Below are positions 18,342 to 25,139 of a stretch of DNA of 64,000 nt, in pieces. This stretch comes from Clostridiaceae bacterium HFYG-1003 (GTDB taxonomy: Bacteria > Bacillota > Clostridia > Clostridiales > Clostridiaceae). The stretch covers positions 1,364,001-1,428,000 of the forward strand of contig CP102060.1 in the NCBI GenBank assembly GCA_024579835.1, written 5' to 3'. The position numbers and the translations under genes were made by a program. How positions within the stretch are numbered: the first letter of the stretch is position 1; every line of letters starts with the position of its first letter. Below the pieces are notes generated by a model. The model searched no databases. It worked only from the letters and a program-made list of their open reading frames with translations, and was not told the origin of the DNA.

Positions 18342-19730
18342 ATGCTTCTGGCATTTCTGTTTTTGCTTCAGCCGTTTTCTGCAAGAACAGCCTATGGATT
18401 GGATCAAATCCCGGCTGTACCGTCTGTGACTTCCAATTCTGTATTTGTCATGGATGCGCGGACCGGAACTGAACTTTATGCCAAACAGCCTGAGGAACGG
18501 ATCTCGACGGACGCGATGCTGCCGATGCTCATTGCCATGGTTGTCCTGGACGAGAAGAATCCCGATGATTTTGTGCTCGTCTCACAGGAGGCCCAACAAA
18601 TGAGCACGAAAATTACAGGACCTTCCGGTGCAGCCGGCTTGAAGTCCGGTGAGCGCCTTTCCGTAAGACAACTGCTCAGCTCCATCCTCCTGGCGAATTC
18701 CCAGGATGCAGCAGTGGCTCTTTCATCCATCTTTGAAAATGACGGTCAGTTCATTGAAGCCATCCGTCAGAAAATCACTGATTTAAGCCTTAGTGATACA
18801 ACTGTGACTACCTATTTGACAGCTTCCGTCACAACGGACTATACGACGACGCGAGACCTGGGAAAAGTTATGCGTGCTTCGCTGGCCTATCCGCTGCTGA
18901 CACAGTTGAATCGGCAGACCACTTATTCCTTTGTGCCCAGCAATATGGTACCCGAACCGAGAACCATTCAGAATACGAATCAGCAGTTCAACCCCGACTC
19001 CGAATTTCATCTTCCTCAGCTTGTCGCAGGCTTTGCCAAGGAAGGCACGTTTGACCAGCCGCTGGACAACAGCTACGTCGGTACTGTACAGACCGAGCAA
19101 GGTCAATTTATTGTCGCTCTCGGGCATTCACAAACCAGCGAAGCAGGCTATGTCAATTCGAAGACCTTGTTTGACTGGTGTTTCCAGAACTTTCAGGCAG
19201 TCCAGCTGATCAAGAAAGATTCGATCATTTCCAATCTTCCGTTGTCAGACGGAAACATCCTGGATTTAAAAGCGGAAGCAGATGTCTACCATTTGATTCC
19301 GAATGGCACAATTACACCGGAATTCTCCCTGAACTTCATCCCAGCGGAGTACCAGGATGAAAACATCAAAGAAAATCAACTTATGGGCAGCGCCGAAGTT
19401 GTTGTTTATAACAAAGTCATCGGATCTGTCAATCTGCTCTCGAACCGGTCCGTGAACCCCGATGAGACGACGGATTCACTTCCCCAGGAGAGCCTTCTCG
19501 ATCAAATTCTTCGCTGGATTCTTCAAATAGGAGTAGTCTTATTCTTCCTAATCATACTGGTTCTTACCATTCGAACATTCAACTTGATGAGACGCTCCAG
19601 AAAAAAGCAGGCTCAACTTCGTACTGCCCGCAAACTGCTGGAAGAAGAACAGCTGATCCGAGATGAAAAGCGAAAGAAACTGGCAGAGGAACGAAAACGG
19701 CAGGGAGTCATCAATCGCTCCAACTTTTAA
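18342..19730 (+). CDS. DacA/PBP5-like (peptidase S11) protein with degenerate active site
   Basis: Fold and length (at least 462 residues) are those of D-alanyl-D-alanine carboxypeptidases: N-terminal signal helix, S11 domain, PBP5 C-terminal domain, a membrane helix (about 393-415) and a charged cytoplasmic tail. All three catalytic motifs are lost: SxxK reads AMLP in ERISTDAMLPMLIAM, SGN reads NSQ in LLANSQDAAVAL, and the KTG region reads LVAGFAKEGTF. The frame is intact, so it is a pseudoenzyme and not a pseudogene. The first ATG (18342) is 49 nt past the strong GGAGGTG. A start at ATC 18300 or ATT 18303 would add a lysine-containing n-region and improve the signal peptide. Confidence 0.82.
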   Translation: MLLAFLFLLQPFSARTAYGLDQIPAVPSVTSNSVFVMDARTGTELYAKQPEERISTDAMLPMLIAMVVLDEKNPDDFVLVSQEAQQMSTKITGPSGAAGLKSGERLSVRQLLSSILLANSQDAAVALSSIFENDGQFIEAIRQKITDLSLSDTTVTTYLTASVTTDYTTTRDLGKVMRASLAYPLLTQLNRQTTYSFVPSNMVPEPRTIQNTNQQFNPDSEFHLPQLVAGFAKEGTFDQPLDNSYVGTVQTEQGQFIVALGHSQTSEAGYVNSKTLFDWCFQNFQAVQLIKKDSIISNLPLSDGNILDLKAEADVYHLIPNGTITPEFSLNFIPAEYQDENIKENQLMGSAEVVVYNKVIGSVNLLSNRSVNPDETTDSLPQESLLDQILRWILQIGVVLFFLIILVLTIRTFNLMRRSRKKQAQLRTARKLLEEEQLIRDEKRKKLAEERKRQGVINRSNF

Positions 19731-19956
19731 TCTCTCCTGATCGTTCTGATGCGATCGATCGGCTCTCCTCCCGGATTTCAATTCCTGCAGGAAACTCTTC
19801 TGGTTCAAGGATCCTTTTCTATGGTGTACTGTTTATTGGGATCTGATGGATCTTGTTTCGTGGACCTAACCCTTCATGGATCTAATGCTTTTTGGATCGT
19901 CCGCAATCCAGTAAGCGTCACACCAGGATCTGATCTTCTAAATCAGCTTTCATTGG

Positions 19957-20006
19957 AAAAACCCACAAAAAGGACCTTCAGCCGAAGTTCCTTTTTGTGG
20001 GTTTAA
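19957..20006 (+). terminator. Terminator of the DacA-like gene
   Basis: The long stem AAACCCACAAAAAGGA / TCCTTTTTGTGGGTTT with an inner CTTC/GAAG hairpin spans 19958-20005. It is AT-rich outside on both strands and could serve both converging genes. Confidence 0.85.
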
Positions 20007-20021
20007 TTACGATGTGATATA

Positions 20022-20074
20022 CCCTTTGTGATTTGCCTTTGTGATTTGCCTTTGTGATATCCCTTTGTGATTTA
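20022..20074. repeat. Short degenerate tandem repeat, unit about 13 bp
   Basis: Four copies of CCTTTGTGATtt, with one-base length differences between copies, lie directly after the terminator. It is non-coding and looks like slippage-type expansion. Confidence 0.75.
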
Positions 20075-20163
20075 GCCGTTGTCATGTTGTTCAAGGCTGC
20101 CGCGCTTTGTCATGCAGATCCCGGATCCTGGGTTGCCCTGTCGGTTTCGCTGAAGCAGAGAGA

Positions 20164-21330
20164 TTAATCCTGATTCAGGAAATCCAGCGCAAACTGAACA
20201 TGGAGGGCTGTACCGTACTTCATGTAATCTTCATCAATCTTGAAGCGTTCATGATGTGGGGCGTATATGGCATCGATGGCGGGGTTCTTGAACCCAAGGA
20301 ACGCAAATGCGCCAGGTGCTTTCTGGAAGTAGTACGGTGCATCCTCAGAGCCCATATAACGGTTTAAATCCTTTTGTTTATCCGGTCCGGCGATTTTTTC
20401 GTAGGACTTGCGGGCAATGGCGGCAATTGAAGGGTCATTGTAAAGGCTCAGAGCGCTTTCTTCGATATTAACATCGACTTTCAATTCCCAGGCATCGGCA
20501 ATCGCTTTGGCATGACGCTTGATGGCTGCATGAGCTATTTCCCTTGATTTCGGATTGAAATAACGCAGGGTGATGTCAAGTTCGGTAAATTTGGCAATAA
20601 TATTGGCTTTTGTGCCGCCATGAAACTTGCCAACGGACATGACGAGGGGATTTTGCGCATCATTGTTCTTCGTAACAATTCCCTGCATCTCCAGGACAAA
20701 CTGAGCGGCCGGATAGATCGTATCCTTTGCATTGTGGGGCGTTGATCCATGCCCTGAGATTCCTTCGAATTTAATATAGATGGTGTCGCAGCCAGCCATG
20801 CGGTATCCATCCTGTATATTGGCATATCCGGTATCCAGATCACTCATGCCATGAAGTGCGAACGCAGCATCGACCCCGTCCATACCGCCTTCTGCGACAA
20901 TCTTCTTGGCACCGCTGAAGGTTTCTTCCCCTTCCTGGAAGAAGAAGCGGACTTCACCGGGAATCTCATCCTTCATTTCTGAAAGGATTTTCGCTGCGCC
21001 CAAAAGCATTGCTCCATGAGCGTCATGACCGCAGGCATGCATGATTCCATGATTCTTGGATTTAAACTCAACATCTGCTTCTTCAATGATGGGAAGGGCA
21101 TCAATGTCACCACGCAGGGCAACTGTTTTGCCGGGTTTTCCGCCCTTGAGGGTTGCGATCAATGAAGCTGATCCAACTTTGCGGTAAGGAATTCCAAGCT
21201 GATCCAATTCTTCCATAATGCTCTTTTGAGTTTCAAATTCTTTTCCGCTCAGTTCAGGATTTTCATGAAGCTTTCTTCTGAATGAAATGATATAATCCTC
21301 AATTCCTTTTACCTTGTCAAGAATTTCCAT
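20164..21330 (-). CDS. M20 family amidohydrolase (N-acyl-amino-acid hydrolase type)
   Basis: Zinc-dependent hydrolase of the M20D/hippurate hydrolase family, which cleaves N-acyl amino acids or related amides in the cytoplasm. Metal-site motifs: ALRGDIDALP, HACGHDAHGAMLLGAAK, EGEETFSGAKK, and a late YAPHHERF with the final histidines. At 388 residues it is full length. ATG 21330 is chosen over the adjacent TTG because AAAGGAATGGTGAT lies upstream. The IS element ends 77 bases upstream of the ATG, at the likely -10 region. The exact substrate is unknown. Confidence 0.9.
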   Translation of the reverse strand: MEILDKVKGIEDYIISFRRKLHENPELSGKEFETQKSIMEELDQLGIPYRKVGSASLIATLKGGKPGKTVALRGDIDALPIIEEADVEFKSKNHGIMHACGHDAHGAMLLGAAKILSEMKDEIPGEVRFFFQEGEETFSGAKKIVAEGGMDGVDAAFALHGMSDLDTGYANIQDGYRMAGCDTIYIKFEGISGHGSTPHNAKDTIYPAAQFVLEMQGIVTKNNDAQNPLVMSVGKFHGGTKANIIAKFTELDITLRYFNPKSREIAHAAIKRHAKAIADAWELKVDVNIEESALSLYNDPSIAAIARKSYEKIAGPDKQKDLNRYMGSEDAPYYFQKAPGAFAFLGFKNPAIDAIYAPHHERFKIDEDYMKYGTALHVQFALDFLNQD

Positions 21331-21431
21331 CAAATAATCACCATTCCTTTTGTTTTTCTTAAGTTTTGTTTATAAACAGGCTGTGTTTATGATGTTTTAA
21401 TTATATCCCAAATTCCTGGGAATTCTATAGT

Positions 21432-23036
21432 CTATACTTCAAAGTGGAGAATGGTTTGAAGAAATTCCTCCGGTTCGATGGCGAACGCGCTAAGAATGTC
21501 CTTTTGTTTCCTGGTCAGTGGCTGGAGCAAACTGCAGCCTGATCCATAATCGGTCCGCTTGATCGTTCCCATCTGTTTGACCAACCGGTTGATGGATTTC
21601 TCCCCGCTGTTTTTCCCATGATTGGTCAAATCCGACCACAGAATAAGACTCAAAAAGGCGACAAAGGCTTTCCCTTCTGTCGTCTTTTCTGTGTGCGTCA
21701 GAAAGCGGTCATAGTCGATGCTGTTTTTTAAATTCTGGAAGGCCTTCTCCACCATGTCCCGTCGCCCATAAAGTCGTAGTGCCTCCTCTGCGCTCTTATC
21801 CTGGGTATTGCTCAGCAGGCAGAACATGCCGGCCAGCTCAATCATCTCGGTGATCTTCTCGTGATTGCGTTCGTACTCCTCAATCGGTGATGCATTGCGT
21901 GTCACATCATAATACTTGTTATACCGAGTAATACTGATGGGCTTCATCTGATTTTGCAGCTCTTCCTCGAGACGATCAACATGCTGGTAGATCCGGGCTT
22001 CTTCATCCGCCGCACTGGATGTGTTCAGGTAGATGTGGAGGGTATAGGGCAACTCATTGATCTGGATCACTTTGGACAGTCCATAGCAGCTGGTCTGGGG
22101 GATGTGATAACGAGAGTGACGGATCACCGCGGTTGCCTCGATTAATGCCTGACGATAGATTTTCTGGGATTTGGGAGCAGCCATCAGGAAATTGAGTTGG
22201 TTCTGGGCCATGAAGCTCAGATTGTCCAGGGTGAGAAAGCCTCGATCCATGATGTAGAACAAATCATTGAGACCGACCAATTCGCCCAATTCCATCATAT
22301 AGGGGAAAAAGGCCTTGTCCACGATACTTCCGCTGTAGATCTCATAGCAAAGCGGGAGGGCTGTCTTGGTGCCATAGAGCATGCCGATGTTGAGTTGCGG
22401 TAGGGTTTCCTGATCCCGATTATAGCCGTACTCTGCCATTTGGATCTCCGCATAGGTCGATATGCTCGTCACATCATAAGCCAGGGTCTGTTCCTCGTCT
22501 TTGTGGAGAGCACTCCAGAGCTTAAAAAACCGAAAGCGCTGCTCTTCGCTGATCTGTGCAAACAGTTCGCTGCTGCGCTGGGAATTCAGACTGAGCCTTG
22601 TAGAAAGTAGGCTCTCCCGGATGAACAGATCCAGATTCATCATGACATTGCCTTCGCAGACCATATAGATGGCCATCGCCAAAAGCTCTTGTGCCTGCAA
22701 GGGAAATACCTGTTGTAAAGCCTTGGTCAATCCAATAGCCTCAGCTCGCTGCCACAACAGAGCGATATGACCAGCCGCCAGAACCTCTTGAGGCGGGGTC
22801 AGGGAAATGGCATCGACTGGCAGCGGATAGAACTCAGTGAATCGTTCATTGGGGATCATCCAACCGGGACGAGTAGGATCCTCTTTGCCAATGGCAACTT
22901 CCTTGGCTGTAGGGGTACCCAATGCGTTTCTGTAGCGTTTTTCGACATGATAGACGCGTCTGGGCTTATCCGGGCCATCTTTTTTGTAGGTGATGCGCTC
23001 CGTGGGAATTGGGATTGAAATATTGAGCATTGCCAT
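21432..23036 (-). CDS. IS1634-type (IS4 superfamily) DDE transposase
   Basis: A 534-residue cut-and-paste transposase. The catalytic DDE regions are recognisable: LAYDVTSISTY (first Asp), DLFYIMDRGFLT (second Asp), and a later YGRRDMVEKAFQNLKNSIDYDR block containing the IS4-type Y-(2)-R-(3)-E signature. ATG 23036 is preceded by AGGAGGG five bases upstream. The frame stays open for 44 codons further but has no ribosome site there. The stop codon lies 25 bases inside the left end of the element. Confidence 0.9.
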   Translation of the reverse strand: MAMLNISIPIPTERITYKKDGPDKPRRVYHVEKRYRNALGTPTAKEVAIGKEDPTRPGWMIPNERFTEFYPLPVDAISLTPPQEVLAAGHIALLWQRAEAIGLTKALQQVFPLQAQELLAMAIYMVCEGNVMMNLDLFIRESLLSTRLSLNSQRSSELFAQISEEQRFRFFKLWSALHKDEEQTLAYDVTSISTYAEIQMAEYGYNRDQETLPQLNIGMLYGTKTALPLCYEIYSGSIVDKAFFPYMMELGELVGLNDLFYIMDRGFLTLDNLSFMAQNQLNFLMAAPKSQKIYRQALIEATAVIRHSRYHIPQTSCYGLSKVIQINELPYTLHIYLNTSSAADEEARIYQHVDRLEEELQNQMKPISITRYNKYYDVTRNASPIEEYERNHEKITEMIELAGMFCLLSNTQDKSAEEALRLYGRRDMVEKAFQNLKNSIDYDRFLTHTEKTTEGKAFVAFLSLILWSDLTNHGKNSGEKSINRLVKQMGTIKRTDYGSGCSLLQPLTRKQKDILSAFAIEPEEFLQTILHFEV

Positions 23037-23045
23037 AATATCCCT

Positions 23046-23080
23046 CCTCTGTAGACTACTTATATTGTAGTCTACAGAGG
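23046..23080 (-). promoter_or_regulatory. Hairpin sequestering the transposase ribosome site
   Basis: A 14-bp perfect stem (23046-23059 with 23067-23080) with a 7-nt loop. On the minus strand its 3' arm ends in AGAGG, which runs straight into the AGAGGAGGG ribosome site. Folding should limit transposase translation from long transcripts. Confidence 0.7.
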
Positions 23081-23089
23081 GGTAATAAG

Positions 23090-23151
23090 CAAGATAAAAA
23101 TAAATTAAGTCACAGAGCCATCTCATATGAAATCGGCTCTGTGACTTAATT
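23090..23151 (-). terminator. Hairpin and U-rich tract inside the IS, upstream of the transposase
   Basis: A 17-bp perfect stem (23103-23119 with 23135-23151) with a 15-nt loop, followed on the minus strand by TTTATTTTTATC. It lies between the right end of the IS and the transposase, in the path of transcripts arriving from the glycogen operon. Confidence 0.72.
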
Positions 23152-23286
23152 CGAGGGAAATCCAACATCTATGTCACCCAATTGGGAGATCAAACCGAAG
23201 GTGTAGACTATACTATTTCCGGGAATTGGGGTTATATCACAACGTCTTTGCCTTGTAGTCTGTTCGCTTGTCAAAAATATAGTTAT

Positions 23287-23326
23287 GAAAAACGAACAGC
23301 TCAAAATCTGTTATGATTTTGAGCTG
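23287..23326 (-). terminator. Terminator of the glycogen operon
   Basis: The stem CAGCTCAAAATC (23297-23308) / GATTTTGAGCTG (23315-23326) is followed on the minus strand by TTCGTTTTTC. The stop codon of the GH13 gene lies within the hairpin. Confidence 0.85.
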
Positions 23327-25131
23327 TCGATTCGATTCGATCCCGCCTCGGAGATGAAATGGATAAATTCATACGGTGGAATGGTCTGATGGACGATTCC
23401 CAGAAGCGGAACTTCTTGATGAATCTCCTGCTGAACTGAAGTCGGATTGCAGGCAAAAAGGTGATGCGTTGTTCCATCGGTTCGTATATAACCGAAGATC
23501 GGTTCCTGGAAGAATGGATAAAATTCACCATGGGTGAATATTGGATCGCTCTGCCGGAGTCTGATGGCAGCCTGATACATCGCCAGGACTTCCTGATCTT
23601 CCCGGCCCCAAGGGAAGGTCGCTCGATTATGGGGATCCCGTTCTCCCTGGAGGCCGGCTTCATCGCCGTAGTAGATGCAGGGTACACCCGGCAGCGTCAG
23701 CAAAAGATGCACCGCCAGGCGCAGCAGCACATTGCTGTTGAACTCGGTCCGGATTCTGCGCGTGTCATGAGTACCCAGGGAGTTTAAATTGGAATAGAAG
23801 GCTTCCCTGGGGTAATTTTCTTTTAATGACATGAGGATGCGGTAAATATCCTCTGCCCGGATCTGCCCGTTCAGATACCGTATGATGGAGTCCTTCATCG
23901 GATAATTCATGACGCCGTGGAGTTCATGTCCCAGGAAATATTCCCGCCGAGTGGAATAGGCAATTTTATTGGAGGCATCTTCCCAGACTTCTCCGATCAG
24001 CACCAGCTCATGACTGTTGTCCAGCCGGTCCATCGCCTGTCTGATTCCCCGGATAAAGAAATCCGGCAGTTCATCCGCTACGTCCAGCCGCCATCCCCTG
24101 ACCCCCATCCGTAGCCAGTAAGGCACCACCCCGTTTTCATCATTCATAATGAAATGCTGATAACTGGGACTGCTTTCATTGACATTGGGAAGGTCTGTAA
24201 CACCCCACCAGCATTCGTAGCTCGAGGGGTACTGGCGGAAGTTATACCAGTCAATATATGGAGATTTCAGGCTCTGAGACGCCCCAGTGGTGTCATAGGT
24301 CCCTCTGGCGTTGAAGTAGCGGGAATCATCCCCCGTGTGGTTGAAGACTCCATCCAGGATCACGTTGATCCCTTCCCGATTCAGTTCTTCCATCAGTTCC
24401 GAAAACATCTCATTGGTGCCCAGCATCGGATCAATTTTATGATAGTCTCCGGTGTCATAGCGATGGTTCGACCGGGCTTCAAAGATAGGATTCAGATAGA
24501 TTCCCGTGATTCCCAGGCCTTTGAGATATCCCACCTTTTTTCTGATGCCTTCCAGATTTCCGCCGGAAAACTCCCAGCGCTCGATTTCACCTTTGGTGTT
24601 TTTCACATAGCAGGGGGAGTCGTACCAGTTGGCATACAAAAAGCTTCCCGGCTTTGGATTGGAGATGCGGCCATCGTCATTGCCGTTGAAAAATCGATCC
24701 GGAAATATCTGATAAAAAATGGCGTTCTTATACCAGTCAGGAGCCGGTCTGGTATATTCATGAACCGTAATCTGAAAGGGCCGCAGGCGAAACTCCTGCT
24801 CGTAGGGGACTGCCAGCCCGCCCAAAGCATCATGACTGTTGCCGAAAAAGGTGGTATGACCCTGGATACTGACGGAAAACCAGTAGAACCATAATCCCGT
24901 AGCATCAGGAACAAGGGTGGCAGTATGGCTGCCACCCGCCCGGTTCATGAGGAGCGTTCGTACCTGTTTCTCCCCCGCTTTTTCATGGTAGTAATTCAGG
25001 TAGCAGGTCACCTGATTCAACGCTCCGGTCTGAATTTCAAATCCGATGCTGGTATCCGGCGTCACTGCCCCGAAGGGATTTTTACAGTTTAGATCATGTG
25101 AATTGAAATAAATCTCATGGAGACTGCTCAT
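23311..25131 (-). CDS. GH13 alpha-glucan hydrolase (neopullulanase/cyclomaltodextrinase type)
   Basis: A 606-residue glycoside hydrolase with an N-terminal CBM34-like beta domain (about 1-115) and a GH13 barrel. Conserved regions are visible: DGVFNHTG, GWRLDVADE (nucleophile Asp), LIGEVWED (acid/base Glu) and LGTHDTRRI. No signal peptide is seen, so it acts on internal glucans. As the last gene of the glycogen operon it probably trims limit dextrins or maltodextrins released by GlgP. Nine bases separate it from glgP. The branch-point specificity expected of GlgX is not evident. Confidence 0.88.
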   Translation of the reverse strand: MSSLHEIYFNSHDLNCKNPFGAVTPDTSIGFEIQTGALNQVTCYLNYYHEKAGEKQVRTLLMNRAGGSHTATLVPDATGLWFYWFSVSIQGHTTFFGNSHDALGGLAVPYEQEFRLRPFQITVHEYTRPAPDWYKNAIFYQIFPDRFFNGNDDGRISNPKPGSFLYANWYDSPCYVKNTKGEIERWEFSGGNLEGIRKKVGYLKGLGITGIYLNPIFEARSNHRYDTGDYHKIDPMLGTNEMFSELMEELNREGINVILDGVFNHTGDDSRYFNARGTYDTTGASQSLKSPYIDWYNFRQYPSSYECWWGVTDLPNVNESSPSYQHFIMNDENGVVPYWLRMGVRGWRLDVADELPDFFIRGIRQAMDRLDNSHELVLIGEVWEDASNKIAYSTRREYFLGHELHGVMNYPMKDSIIRYLNGQIRAEDIYRILMSLKENYPREAFYSNLNSLGTHDTRRIRTEFNSNVLLRLAVHLLLTLPGVPCIYYGDEAGLQGERDPHNRATFPWGREDQEVLAMYQAAIRLRQSDPIFTHGEFYPFFQEPIFGYIRTDGTTHHLFACNPTSVQQEIHQEVPLLGIVHQTIPPYEFIHFISEAGSNRIDSSKS

Positions 25132-25139
25132 ATATTATC

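Larger units (their letters stand above)
19731..20163. other. Gene-free region between convergent genes
   Basis: 433 bases between the DacA-like gene and the M20 amidohydrolase. It holds the terminator at 19957-20006 and the short tandem repeat at 20022-20074. An 85-codon frame (19749-20006) runs through the terminator and has no ribosome site, so no gene is supported. Confidence 0.7.
21407..23231. mobile_element. Complete IS1634-family insertion sequence
   Basis: 1825-bp element. Its ends are 31-bp imperfect inverted repeats matching at 25 of 31 positions (CCCAAATTCC... at 21407-21437 against the complement of 23201-23231). It is flanked by the 6-bp target duplication TTATAT at 21401-21406 and 23232-23237. 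One transposase gene fills most of it. Two hairpins lie upstream of the transposase start. Intact ends, duplication and open frame suggest recent insertion and possible activity. Boundaries were read by eye. Confidence 0.88.

Noticed and set aside
19749-20006. 85-codon open frame after the DacA-like gene
   Set aside because: It reads through the intrinsic terminator and lacks a ribosome site.
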